Shown here piece by piece: positions 39,599 through 47,910 of a DNA stretch of 64,000 nt. Both the position numbers and the translations under genes were made by a program. The notes beneath the pieces are model-generated. The model did not search any database. It was given only the letters and a program-made list of their open reading frames with translations, and was not told the origin of the DNA. The DNA comes from Streptomyces sp. NBRC 109706 (GTDB lineage Bacteria > Actinomycetota > Actinomycetes > Streptomycetales > Streptomycetaceae). The first letter of the stretch is position 1; every line of letters starts with the position of its first letter. The stretch covers positions 837,860 to 901,859 of the forward strand of contig NZ_BBOM01000006.1 of the NCBI RefSeq assembly GCF_000974485.1, given 5' to 3'.

Positions 39599-40996
39599 CT
39601 ACCGGCGTGCCCTGGACCGACCCGATGACTCCGCGCGATGGGCCGGGAGCACATGGAGCGCCTCCCCGATATTCGCCACCTCAAGCACCCGCATGCCGGC
39701 CGGCACCTCGCCCGAGTCCGTCGGCACCAGGGCGTGGCCGAAGCCGAGCCGGGACGCCTCGGCGAGCCGCCGCTGCACGCCCGTGACCCGCCGCACCTCG
39801 CCGGCCAGCCCGACCTCGCCGATGGCGACCAGGTTCTGCGGGAGCGGTGTGCCGCTGGCGGCGCTGGCCAGGGCCAGGGCGACCGCCAGATCCGCGGCCG
39901 GCTCGGAGAGCCGCACGCCGCCCACCGTGGCGGTGTAGATGTCGTTCTTGCCCAGGGCTGATATCTGGCCGCGCTGTTCGAGGACGGCCAGCATCATCGA
40001 CACCCGGGACGTCTCAAGCCCCGACGTGGTGCGCCGGGGGGACGGGATCTGGCTGTCGACCGTCAGCGACTGCACCTCGGCGACCAGCGGACGGCGCCCC
40101 TCCAGCGTGACCGTGAGGCAGGTGCCGGGGACCGGCTCGTCCCGGCGGGTGAGGAAGAGGCCCGACGGGTCGGCGAGCGAGGTGATGCCCTCGTCGTGCA
40201 GCTCGAAGCAGCCCACCTCGTCCGTGGCGCCGTAGCGGTTCTTCACACCGCGCACCAGCCGCAGCCGGGCGTGTCGGTCGCCCTCGAAGTGCAGCACCAC
40301 ATCCACCAGATGCTCCAGCAGCCGGGGCCCCGCGATGGCGCCGTCCTTGGTGACATGGCCGACCAGCACCGTGGACATGCCGCGCTCCTTGGAGGCCCGG
40401 ATCAGCGCCCCGGCGACCTCCCGGACCTGCGCCATCCCGCCGGGCGCGCCGTCCACCTCGCCCGAGGCGACCGTCTGCACCGAGTCCAGCACCAGCAGGG
40501 ACGGCTTCACCGCGTCCAACTGGCCGAGCACCGAGGCCAGATCCGTCTCGGCGGCGAGATAGAGATCGTCCGCCAGCGCGCCGATCCGATCGGCCCGCAT
40601 CCGGACCTGGCCCGCCGACTCCTCGCCCGTGATGTACAGCGTGCGGTGCGAATCGGAGGCCGCCTTGGCCGCCACGTCCAGCAGCAGCGTGGATTTGCCG
40701 ACGCCCGGCTCGCCGGCGAGCAGCACCACGGCGCCCGGCACCAGCCCGCCGCCCAGCACCCGGTCCAGCTCGGGGACGCCCGTGGAGCGGGCCGCCACCG
40801 CCGCGCCGTCCACCTGCCCGATCGGCAGCGCGGGCGAGGCCACCCGGGCCGCCGGGACGGTGCGCACCGCCGGGGTGCCGCCGACCTCCTCGACCGTGCC
40901 CCAGGCGTGACACTCGGGGCAGCGGCCCAGCCACTTCCCCGTGGACCAGCCACATTCGCTACAGCGGTACGCCGGGCGGTCTGTTTTTCGAGCCAT
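39599..40996 (-). CDS. radA: DNA repair protein RadA (Sms)
   Basis: RecA-like ATPase that extends recombination intermediates. 465 aa: zinc finger with Cys12, Cys15, Cys26 and Cys29, Walker A GEPGVGKS, the RadA-specific KNRYG motif (usually KNRFG) and a C-terminal Lon-like domain. In Bacillus RadA limits DisA cyclase activity, which fits the adjacent disA gene. The ATG at 40996 is preferred because TAGCGT lies 7 nt upstream on the minus strand (leaderless). Confidence 0.95.
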   Translation of the reverse strand: MARKTDRPAYRCSECGWSTGKWLGRCPECHAWGTVEEVGGTPAVRTVPAARVASPALPIGQVDGAAVAARSTGVPELDRVLGGGLVPGAVVLLAGEPGVGKSTLLLDVAAKAASDSHRTLYITGEESAGQVRMRADRIGALADDLYLAAETDLASVLGQLDAVKPSLLVLDSVQTVASGEVDGAPGGMAQVREVAGALIRASKERGMSTVLVGHVTKDGAIAGPRLLEHLVDVVLHFEGDRHARLRLVRGVKNRYGATDEVGCFELHDEGITSLADPSGLFLTRRDEPVPGTCLTVTLEGRRPLVAEVQSLTVDSQIPSPRRTTSGLETSRVSMMLAVLEQRGQISALGKNDIYTATVGGVRLSEPAADLAVALALASAASGTPLPQNLVAIGEVGLAGEVRRVTGVQRRLAEASRLGFGHALVPTDSGEVPAGMRVLEVANIGEALHVLPAHRAESSGRSRARR

Positions 40997-41003
40997 GGGC
41001 GGA

Positions 41004-41009
41004 ACGCTA
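41004..41009 (-). promoter_or_regulatory. -10 element TAGCGT, leaderless start of radA
   Basis: Minus-strand TAGCGT ends 7 nt before the radA ATG at 40996. Confidence 0.5.
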
Positions 41010-41120
41010 CCGCCGCCCACTGACACCCCGCCGACAGTCGACGCCCCGTCAGGGGCCACGATCGTCACCCGTTGGGGGGAACCTGGGGCGCCTCGCTCCG
41101 CCGGGTGGCCCCCGGGCGCC

Positions 41121-41126
41121 TACCGT
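41121..41126 (+). promoter_or_regulatory. -10 element TACCGT before the sigma/anti-sigma fusion gene
   Basis: TACCGT ends 6 nt before GTG 41133 and 9 nt before ATG 41136. Confidence 0.45.
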
Positions 41127-41135
41127 CACCGGGTG

Positions 41136-42764
41136 ATGACCAGCTGCCGCGCACAGCCCTCCCCAGTCGCCGGGAGGAGCCCCCAGCACGCCACCGCACA
41201 CGGTCCGTTCTCCCGGCGCGCCGCGCGCCCGGCGGCCTATGCGGACGCCAGCCTCGACGGGCTGTTCACCTACTGCCTGTCCATCATGTGCGAGCACGAC
41301 GCGGCCATCGCGGCGCTCGGCGAGGCGTTGGCGCTGGCCGAGCGGCAGCACGAACGGGGCCGGCGCCCGGGGGAGCCCGCGCTGTCGCGCCCCTGGCTCT
41401 ACGCGCTGGCGCGCTGGTGCTGTCTGCGCCGGCTCGCGCTCCAGCGCGAGCGGCGGCAGGAGGGCGGCCCGCCCGGCCCGCGCGCCGTCGGCGAGGACGC
41501 CCAGCGGCGGCGGGAGTTGGCGCAGCTGGCCTGGCCCGAGGCGGCCGGCACCACGGCCGAGCAGCGGGAGGCGTTGGAGCTGGCGGCCCGGCATCGGCTC
41601 TCGCCGGCCGAGGTGGCCCGGGTGCTGCGGCTGGCGGACGAGGCGGCGCACGCGCTGCTGACCACCGCCCGCTGCGAGGTGGAGCGCACCAGGGCGGCGC
41701 TCGCCGCCGTCGATTCGGCGCGCTGCCCCGCCGTCGCCACGCTCTCCGGCGACGACCGGCGGATGCTGCTGGGGCCGCGACTGCGGCGGGAGCTGGTGCG
41801 CCATGTGGACGAGTGCCCGGCCTGCCGGCTGGTGGCGCAGCGTGCCATGGCGGGCCTGGGGTGGCCGGGCACGGCGCCCACCGCGGGGCCCCGGCTGGCG
41901 GTGGTGAGCGCGCCGCGTCCGCTGGTGCACGCGGCCCGGCTCGCGGTGCTCCGCGCGCGCTCCCAACCGAGCCCGCGCTGGGACAGGTTGGGCTTTCCCG
42001 TGCCGGAGAAGGACCGTGTCGCGCGCCGGGAGCGGCTGCGCGGCCGCGCCGTCACGGGCACGGTGGTGGCCACGGTGCTGGCGGCGCCGGTGCTGGCCCT
42101 GTGGGCGGCGTATCGGGGTGCGCCGGTGACGGGGGAGGCGGCCGGGCTCGAAGGGATGTCGGCCAGCGTGCCCGACGAGCCGGCCGAGCGCGCGAGGGAC
42201 GGCGATCGGCAGCCCGCCGGCGAGCGCGCCGGCCGGGGCGCGCCGCCGCCGGCGGACGAGCCGGCGCGCGACGGGGCGGTCGCGCCGGGCGGTGCGGAAG
42301 CCGAGCCGTCCGCCGACGAGGGGGCCGCCTCGGCCGCTCCCGAGGCGGACGAGCCGGCCGCCCCGGCCCCCGGGCAGCTCGCGGTCGAGGCGGTGACGAC
42401 GGAGTCGGGCACGCTGATCACGTTGACGGTCTCCGGTGGCGCGCCGGTGAGTTGGACGGCGGAGAGCGATGTCGGCTGGCTGCTGCTCGGCCGTTCCTCG
42501 GGCACCCTGTGGCCGGGCGAGACTCTGGTGATCGAGGTGCTGGTGGATCGGGCGCGGCAGCCGGCGGGGCCCTGGCAGGGGCGGATCAGCATCGAGCCCG
42601 GCGCCATGGTGGTCACCGTGGACGGCGTCGGGGACGTTCCCGGTGGGGAGGAGCCGCCGCCGGGACCTGGCGAGCCCGAGCCGGAGGATCCCGGCCAGCC
42701 GGGGGAGGAGCCCGATCCGGGGGAGCCCGATCCGGCCCAGGAGCCGGCGCCCAGGGCGCGTTAG
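41136..42764 (+). CDS. Membrane-tethered ECF sigma/anti-sigma fusion with BACON-like domain
   Basis: 542-aa multidomain protein. Residues about 35-105 look like sigma region 2 (LDGLFTYCLSIM, RPWLYALARW). About 140-190 look like region 4 (TAEQREALELAARHRLSPAEVARVL). Residues 197-230 match the zinc anti-sigma signature C-x25-H-x3-C-x2-C (Cys197, His223, Cys227, Cys230). One membrane helix lies at about 306-326, then a Pro/Glu/Asp-rich stretch, a BACON-like beta domain (about 385-475, with SDVGWLLLGRSSGTLWPGE) and a Pro/Glu/Gly tail outside the cell. Related layouts are known in ECF52/53-type sigma factors. Sigma regions are degenerate, so it may be a sensor or regulator rather than a working sigma factor. 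The start could also be GTG 41133. Confidence 0.78.
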   Translation: MTSCRAQPSPVAGRSPQHATAHGPFSRRAARPAAYADASLDGLFTYCLSIMCEHDAAIAALGEALALAERQHERGRRPGEPALSRPWLYALARWCCLRRLALQRERRQEGGPPGPRAVGEDAQRRRELAQLAWPEAAGTTAEQREALELAARHRLSPAEVARVLRLADEAAHALLTTARCEVERTRAALAAVDSARCPAVATLSGDDRRMLLGPRLRRELVRHVDECPACRLVAQRAMAGLGWPGTAPTAGPRLAVVSAPRPLVHAARLAVLRARSQPSPRWDRLGFPVPEKDRVARRERLRGRAVTGTVVATVLAAPVLALWAAYRGAPVTGEAAGLEGMSASVPDEPAERARDGDRQPAGERAGRGAPPPADEPARDGAVAPGGAEAEPSADEGAASAAPEADEPAAPAPGQLAVEAVTTESGTLITLTVSGGAPVSWTAESDVGWLLLGRSSGTLWPGETLVIEVLVDRARQPAGPWQGRISIEPGAMVVTVDGVGDVPGGEEPPPGPGEPEPEDPGQPGEEPDPGEPDPAQEPAPRAR

Positions 42765-43495
42765 CCGAGGGCGGACGGCTCGCCCGGCCCGTGGGGCTCG
42801 CCCGGCTCGCCGAAGAGGTGGTACTGCACGACGGGCGCCAGCCGGCGGATCAGCTCCTCGTTCTCCGTGCCGGCCAGCGGTTCGAGGCGCAGCACATGGC
42901 GGGCCAGCATCACGCCGACCAGCTGGGTGGCGGCCAGTTCGGCGCGCAGTTCGGCGTCGGGCACGGTGAGTTGGCCGGCCAGTTCGGCGAGTATCCGCCG
43001 GGTGAGGAGCCGTCGGAAGATCGCGGCGGCGGTCTCGTTGTTCATCGCCGATCGGAGCACGGCCAACAGCGGTCCCCGACTGGTCGGGTTCTGCCAGATG
43101 CCGAAGAACATCCGGGTGAAGCGTTCCCCGAAGTCCGCCGGCCCGCCCGCACCGGAAATCCCGCCCGCACCGGGAACCCCGCCCGGTCCCGAAACCCCGC
43201 CCGACTCGTTCGGCGCGCCCGCCGCCCGCTGGTCGGCCAGCCCCCGAGCGGCCGGTTCGATGGCGTCGACCACGGCGGCGGCGAAGACCTGTTCCTTGGT
43301 GCCGTAGTAGTGGTGGACCAGCGCCGGGTTGACGTCGGCGCCGCGCGCGATGGCGCGGATCGACGCCCGGTCGTAGCCGCGCGCCGCGAACTCCTCGCGC
43401 GCCGAGGCCAGAATGCGCTCCCGGGCGGCGGGTGTGCCGTCGTTCTGTTCCGCGCGGGAGGGACGGCCCCGGCGGCGCGGGGCCGTGGGGCTCAT
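42761..43495 (-). CDS. TetR-family transcriptional regulator
   Basis: 244-aa TetR protein: basic N-terminus ([11 protein letters not shown]), HTH with [23 protein letters not shown] split into two helices, YGTKEQVF after it, and a ligand domain. Between the two domains is an 18-24-residue Gly-rich linker encoded by three 18-bp tandem units (43142-43195), which is abnormal for TetR proteins. It is coupled by a 4-bp overlap to the epimerase gene upstream. A palindrome at 44393-44410, over the start of the divergent ABC exporter, is a plausible operator. The stop overlaps that of the fusion gene by 4 bp. Confidence 0.9.
   Translation of the reverse strand: MSPTAPRRRGRPSRAEQNDGTPAARERILASAREEFAARGYDRASIRAIARGADVNPALVHHYYGTKEQVFAAAVVDAIEPAARGLADQRAAGAPNESGGVSGPGGVPGAGGISGAGGPADFGERFTRMFFGIWQNPTSRGPLLAVLRSAMNNETAAAIFRRLLTRRILAELAGQLTVPDAELRAELAATQLVGVMLARHVLRLEPLAGTENEELIRRLAPVVQYHLFGEPGEPHGPGEPSALG
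43142..43195 (-). repeat. 18-bp tandem repeat inside the TetR gene (3 copies)
   Basis: Units begin CCCGCCCG on the plus strand at 43142, 43160 and 43178, with a partial fourth copy at 43196. On the coding strand they encode Gly-rich hexapeptides. Confidence 0.8.
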
Positions 43496-44328
43496 CGGGC
43501 CGGTTCCTCGTCGGCCGGCGCCGGGCTCGAACCGGCCAGGTGGAGGCGGATGAAGGCCAGCGTCGCGGCGAGATCGGCTTCGCGTTCCCGCGCGGAGACC
43601 GCCCGCCGGGTGTTGATCTCGGCGACCACATGCCCCCGGTAGCCGCCGGCGGCCAGCCGTTCGAGCACCGGGCCGCACGGCTGGGCGCCGCGCCCGGGGA
43701 CCAGATGTTCGTCCTTGCCGGAGCCCGAGCCGTCGCCCATGTGCACATGGGCCAGCCGGTCGCCCATCAGCTCGGCCATCGCCAGGGCGTCGCCACGGGC
43801 GGTGGCGGCGTGCGAGACGTCCAGCGTGAACGCCGGGTAGTCCTCCTCGGTCGGGTCCCAACCGGGCGCGTAGGCAAGCATTTCGCGGTCGCGGTAGCGC
43901 CACGGGTACATGTTCTCCACCGCGAAGCGCACTCCGCTCTCGTCGTGCAGTCGCCGGATGCCGTCGACAAAGCCCCGCGCGTAGGCGCGTTGCCAGCGGA
44001 ACGGGGGGTGCACCACCACGGTGTCGGCGCCGAGGCGTTCGGCGGCGGCGCGCGCGGTGGTCAGCTTGCGCCACGGGTCGGTCGACCAGACGCGTTGGGT
44101 GACCAGCAGACAGGGCGCGTGCACGGCCAGCACCGGCATCCGGTGCTCGTCGGAGAGCCGGCGCAGCGCCTCCACGTCCTGGCTCACCGGGTCAGTCCAC
44201 ACCATGACCTCGACGCCGTCGTAGCCCAGCCTGCCGGCTATCTCGAAGGCCGCGGCCGTGTTCTCCGGGTAGACGGAGGCCGTCGAGAGCCCGACCTTCG
44301 CCGTCCCGGCAGGTACCTGATCTGCCAC
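43492..44328 (-). CDS. Sugar phosphate isomerase/epimerase (AP-endonuclease 2-like TIM barrel)
   Basis: 278-aa TIM-barrel protein of the xylose-isomerase-like family. Metal-ligand regions are seen in [25 protein letters not shown] and [19 protein letters not shown], ending with EIN. The substrate is unknown; the family includes epimerases, isomerases and deoxyribonucleases. The GTG at 44328 is chosen because TAGGCT lies 7 nt upstream on the minus strand. Heads a two-gene operon with the TetR regulator. Confidence 0.87.
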   Translation of the reverse strand: MADQVPAGTAKVGLSTASVYPENTAAAFEIAGRLGYDGVEVMVWTDPVSQDVEALRRLSDEHRMPVLAVHAPCLLVTQRVWSTDPWRKLTTARAAAERLGADTVVVHPPFRWQRAYARGFVDGIRRLHDESGVRFAVENMYPWRYRDREMLAYAPGWDPTEEDYPAFTLDVSHAATARGDALAMAELMGDRLAHVHMGDGSGSGKDEHLVPGRGAQPCGPVLERLAAGGYRGHVVAEINTRRAVSAREREADLAATLAFIRLHLAGSSPAPADEEPAR

Positions 44329-44335
44329 GGCGACC

Positions 44336-44341
44336 AGCCTA
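44336..44341 (-). promoter_or_regulatory. -10 element TAGGCT, leaderless start of epimerase gene
   Basis: Minus-strand TAGGCT ends 7 nt before the GTG at 44328. Confidence 0.5.
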
Positions 44342-44364
44342 CGCGCCGCCCGGCCGACGGCGGC

Positions 44365-44394
44365 TTGACCACGGGCCGGCGGCGGGCGAATAAT
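44365..44394 (+). promoter_or_regulatory. Promoter of the ABC-2 exporter operon
   Basis: TTGACC (44365-44370) and AATAAT (44389-44394) with an 18-bp spacer. The -10 ends 7 nt before the ATG at 44402 and overlaps the palindrome at 44393-44410. Confidence 0.55.
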
Positions 44395-44410
44395 TAAACG
44401 CATGATTAAT
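44393..44410. promoter_or_regulatory. Imperfect palindrome over the exporter start codon (candidate TetR operator)
   Basis: ATTAAAC-GCAT-GATTAAT: 7-bp arms matching at 6 positions, centred on the ATG. Strikingly AT-rich in this GC-rich region. Confidence 0.5.
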
Positions 44411-45196
44411 AAAATCGAGCAGGGGCGGGACGAGCCGCCCGGGCCCGCCGTCCTGGCCGCCGGCCTGAACGTGCGACGCGGCGATCGACAGGTGCTGCGC
44501 GGGCTGGACTTCGCGGTGCGCGCCGGCGAGGTCACCGGCCTGTTGGGCCCGTCGGGCTGTGGCAAGACCACTTTGATGCGGGCCGTCGTCGGCGCCCAGG
44601 ACCGGGTCGGCGGCACCCTGGAGGTCCTCGGCCGGCCCGCCGGCCGGGCCGAGCTGCGGCCCCGCATCGGCTATGTCACCCAGGCCCCTTCCGTCTATCC
44701 GGACCTGACGGTCCGGCAGAACCTCGACTACTTCGCCGCGATCCTGGGGCTGGCGCGCGGCGCCCGGCGGGACGAGGTGGGCCGGGTGCTCGCCGACGTC
44801 GATCTGACCGGGCACTCCGACGCGTTGGCCGGCAACCTCTCCGGCGGTCAGCGCTCCCGGGTCTCGCTGGCCGCCGCCCTGCTCGGCACCCCCGAGCTGC
44901 TGGTGCTGGACGAGCCGACCGTCGGCCTCGACCCGGTGCTGCGCCGCTCGCTGTGGGCCCTCTTCCACCGGCTCGCCGCCGAACGCGGCACCACGCTGCT
45001 GATCTCCTCGCATGTGATGGACGAGGCCGACCGCTGCGACCGGCTGCTGCTGATGCGCGACGGCCGGCTGCTCGCCGACGGCACCCCCGACGAACTGCGC
45101 CGCCGCACCGGCGCCGACAGCGTGGAGGACGCCTTTCTGGCGCTGGTCGAGGCCGACCGCGACCGTACCGAGCCGACCGGGGAGCCCCGACGATGA
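44402..45196 (+). CDS. ABC exporter ATP-binding protein (ABC-2/DrrA-like)
   Basis: 264-aa ATPase: Walker A GPSGCGKT, signature [17 protein letters not shown], Walker [15 protein letters not shown] and switch [10 protein letters not shown]. The [14 protein letters not shown] and [14 protein letters not shown] ends are typical of DrrA/CcmA-type exporters. Coupled by a 4-bp overlap to its permease. The transcript appears leaderless, with a candidate operator across the start codon, so the TetR protein encoded divergently probably represses it. Substrate unknown; drug or lipid export is the usual role. Confidence 0.9.
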   Translation: MINKIEQGRDEPPGPAVLAAGLNVRRGDRQVLRGLDFAVRAGEVTGLLGPSGCGKTTLMRAVVGAQDRVGGTLEVLGRPAGRAELRPRIGYVTQAPSVYPDLTVRQNLDYFAAILGLARGARRDEVGRVLADVDLTGHSDALAGNLSGGQRSRVSLAAALLGTPELLVLDEPTVGLDPVLRRSLWALFHRLAAERGTTLLISSHVMDEADRCDRLLLMRDGRLLADGTPDELRRRTGADSVEDAFLALVEADRDRTEPTGEPRR

Positions 45197-45930
45197 GCCT
45201 CAGCCGTACCCTCGCCACCACCCGCCGGGTGCTCGCCCAGCTGCGCCACGACCCGCGCACCATCGTGCTGTTGCTGGCGCTGCCCGTCCTGCTGCTGGTC
45301 CTGCTCCACTACGTCTTCGACGCCGACCCCGACCAGTTCGACTTCATCGGGTCGTCGCTGCTCGGCATCTTCCCGATGATCACAATGTTCCTGGTCACCT
45401 CGATCGCCACGCTTCGCGAACGCACCTCGGGCACCCTGGAACGGCTGCTGGTGATGCCGCTGGGCAAGGGCGATCTGATCGTCGGCTACGCCCTGGCGTT
45501 CGGCGTCTTCGCCGTGCTCCAGGCCACACTGGCCACCGGCGTCGCGCTGTTCCTGCTCGACCTCGACATCGCGGGATCGCCCTGGCTGCTGCTCGTCCTG
45601 GCGCTGCTCAACGCGCTGCTCGGCACCGCGCTCGGCCTGTTCGTCTCGGCGTTCGCCGCCACGGAGTTCCAGGCCGTGCAGTTCATGCCCGCGCTGATCT
45701 TCCCGCAGCTGCTGCTCTGCGGCCTCTTCGCGCCCAGGGACAGCATGCAGCCGGTGCTGGAGTACGCCTCCAACGTGCTGCCGCTGTCCTACTCCGTCGA
45801 CGGGATGAACGAGGTGCTGCGCAGCGCCGAGGTCACCGGCGACTATGTGCGGGACGTCGTGGTGGTCAGCGCGGTGGCCGTCGGCGTCCTCGCGCTGGGC
45901 GCCGCCACGCTGCGCCGCCGCACCGCCTGA
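45193..45930 (+). CDS. ABC-2 type exporter permease
   Basis: 245-aa membrane subunit with six helices, containing the ABC-2 signature TLRERTSGTLERLLVMPLGKGDLIVGYAL and the NVLPLSYSVDGM region before the last helix. 4-bp overlap with the ATPase gene. Together they form a complete half-size exporter. Confidence 0.9.
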   Translation: MSLSRTLATTRRVLAQLRHDPRTIVLLLALPVLLLVLLHYVFDADPDQFDFIGSSLLGIFPMITMFLVTSIATLRERTSGTLERLLVMPLGKGDLIVGYALAFGVFAVLQATLATGVALFLLDLDIAGSPWLLLVLALLNALLGTALGLFVSAFAATEFQAVQFMPALIFPQLLLCGLFAPRDSMQPVLEYASNVLPLSYSVDGMNEVLRSAEVTGDYVRDVVVVSAVAVGVLALGAATLRRRTA

Positions 45931-45940
45931 CCGGCGCGCG

Positions 45941-46873
45941 TCAGGCCGTCCGCATCCGGTCCAGGCGGCGCAGGATGACCCCCTCGCGCAGGGCCCAGGG
46001 GCAGATCTCCAGGGACTCGACGCCGAACAGGTCCATCGCCGCCTCGGCCACCAGCGCCCCGGCCAGCAGCTGATGGGCCCGCCCCGGCGAGACCCCGGGC
46101 AGCTCCCGCCGCTCCGCCACCGGCAGCTCCGCCAGCTTCTGGCTCCACACCCGCAGATCCGCCCGGCCCAGCTCGCGCCGGGCGAACTGGCCCTCCGCCG
46201 AGCGGGCCGCGCCGGCGATCCTGGCCAGCTGCTTGAACGTCTTGGAGGTGGCCACCACCCGGTCCGGGGTGCCCAGCCGGCTGAACCGCCCGACCACGCC
46301 CGCCACCTGGGTCCGCACATCGCGGCGCAGCGCCCGCACATCCGCCGGCTCCGGCGGGTCGCCCGGCAGCCGGGCCGCCGTCAGCCGACCGGCGCCCAGC
46401 GGCAGCGAGACGGCCGCGTCCGGCGCCTCGTCCAGGCCGAAGGCGATCTCCAACGAGCCGCCGCCGATGTCGAACAGCAGCAGCCGACCGGCCGACCAGC
46501 CCAGCCAGCGCCGCGCCGCCAGAAACGTCAGCCGGGCCTCGTCCTCCCCGGAGAGCACCTGGAGCGCCACCCCCGTCTCGGCCGCCACCCGGGCGAGCAC
46601 CCGGTCCGCGTTGCCCGCCTCGCGCACCGCCGAGGTGGCGAACGGCAGCAGATCCGCCACCCCGTGCTCCTCGGCCACCTCAAGCGCCTGGCCGACGGTG
46701 GCCACCAGCCGGTCGACGCCGGCCGGGCTGATCGCGCCGTCGTCGTCCAACAGTTCGGCGAGCCGCAGCTCCGCCTTGTGCGAGTAGGCGGCCAGCGGCC
46801 TGGCCCCGGGATGCGCGTCAACCACCAGTAGGTGAACCGTGTTGGAACCCACGTCGAGAACTCCGAGTCTCAT
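45941..46873 (-). CDS. Ppx/GppA-family phosphatase
   Basis: 310-aa exopolyphosphatase/pppGpp phosphatase-like enzyme with the ASKHA motifs [14 protein letters not shown] near the N-terminus and [15 protein letters not shown] at about residue 145. Compact form, lacking the C-terminal HD-like domain of E. coli Ppx, as in actinobacterial Ppx1/2. Activity on polyphosphate versus pppGpp cannot be told. TAGCGT lies 8 nt before the ATG on the minus strand. Confidence 0.9.
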   Translation of the reverse strand: MRLGVLDVGSNTVHLLVVDAHPGARPLAAYSHKAELRLAELLDDDGAISPAGVDRLVATVGQALEVAEEHGVADLLPFATSAVREAGNADRVLARVAAETGVALQVLSGEDEARLTFLAARRWLGWSAGRLLLFDIGGGSLEIAFGLDEAPDAAVSLPLGAGRLTAARLPGDPPEPADVRALRRDVRTQVAGVVGRFSRLGTPDRVVATSKTFKQLARIAGAARSAEGQFARRELGRADLRVWSQKLAELPVAERRELPGVSPGRAHQLLAGALVAEAAMDLFGVESLEICPWALREGVILRRLDRMRTA

Positions 46874-46910
46874 GACCGTCAACGCTACCCCGCCCCTTAC
46901 TCTGGGCGTT
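46874..46910. promoter_or_regulatory. 37-bp divergent promoter region (ppx-like / Cys-rich gene)
   Basis: Minus-strand TAGCGT (46882-46887, 8 nt before the phosphatase ATG) and plus-strand TACTCT (46898-46903, 7 nt before GTG 46911). Both messages appear leaderless, and the promoters overlap in their upstream elements. Confidence 0.55.
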
Positions 46911-47795
46911 GTGGCGAAGACGAAGAGGGCGAAGCCGGGCAGAAGCTCCACCGCGGGCGAAGGGCGCGTAACGGCATGGGACGGCGCGGCCCGCCGTGCC
47001 GCCGGCGAGGAGGTCGAGCTCAACCACCCCAGAGCCTGGGTCGAGTTCCCCGACCCGTCCGACGCGGAGCAGGTGTTCCGCTGCGATCTCACCTGGCTGA
47101 CCTCCCGCTGGAACTGCGTCTTCGGCCGGGGCTGCCAGGGCATCCAGCCGGACCGGGCCAGCGACGGCTGCTGCAGCCTGGGCGCGCACTTCTCCGACGA
47201 GGAGGACGAGCAGCGGGTCGCCGAGCATGTCGCCCGACTCACCCCGGAGAGCTGGCAGTTCCACGCCGAGGGCACCTCCCGCAAGGGCTGGGTCGAGCTG
47301 GACGAGGACGGCGAGCGCCGCACCCGCCGCCACCAGGGCGCCTGTGTGCTGCTCAACCGCCCGGGCTTCGCCGGCGGCGAGGGCTGCGCCCTGCACACCC
47401 TGGCGCTCGCCGAGGGGCGCGAACCGCTGGAGACCAAGCCCGACGTCTGCTGGCAGCTGCCGGTGCGCCGCACCTACGAGTGGGTGGAGCAGCCGGACGG
47501 CGAACAGCTGCTCTATGTCTCCATCAGCGAGTACGACCGCAGGGGCTGGGGCTCCGGCGGGCACGACCTGCACTGGTGGTGCACGGGGGCGCCGGCGGCG
47601 CACGGCGCCTCGGAACCGCTCTACCTCAGCTACCGCGCCGAGCTGGTCGAGCTGATGGGCAAGGCCGGGTACGACCAGCTGGTCGAGCTGTGCGAGGCCA
47701 GGCTCGCGGCGCTCGGCACGATCCCGCCGGGCGCCCGTCAACTGCCGCTGCTCGCTCCGCACCCCGCCGACCCGGTGGCCGCGCCCCCGGTGTGA
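46911..47795 (+). CDS. Cysteine-rich hypothetical protein, possible metal centre
   Basis: 294-aa soluble protein with Cys58, Cys69, Cys75, Cys87 and Cys88 clustered in the first third ([10 protein letters not shown] and [10 protein letters not shown]), and later GACVLLN, GEGCALH and DVCWQLP. The spacing recalls the Cys-clustered YkgJ or DUF3109-like proteins thought to bind zinc or iron-sulfur centres. Acidic and Trp-rich elsewhere ([11 protein letters not shown]). It is conserved in character but I cannot assign a function. GTG 46911 is fixed by the -10 box 7 nt upstream. ilvD follows after 115 nt. Confidence 0.78.
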   Translation: MAKTKRAKPGRSSTAGEGRVTAWDGAARRAAGEEVELNHPRAWVEFPDPSDAEQVFRCDLTWLTSRWNCVFGRGCQGIQPDRASDGCCSLGAHFSDEEDEQRVAEHVARLTPESWQFHAEGTSRKGWVELDEDGERRTRRHQGACVLLNRPGFAGGEGCALHTLALAEGREPLETKPDVCWQLPVRRTYEWVEQPDGEQLLYVSISEYDRRGWGSGGHDLHWWCTGAPAAHGASEPLYLSYRAELVELMGKAGYDQLVELCEARLAALGTIPPGARQLPLLAPHPADPVAAPPV

Positions 47796-47910
47796 CCTGG
47801 CGGGTCCCCCCGGGCGGCCGTCTCGGATATCGGGAGGGCCGTCCCGGAAAGCGGGCGCGGGGCGTAGCCTCGGGTGGGTAGCCGCACGTCTCGCGAGGAG
47901 AGGCAACATC

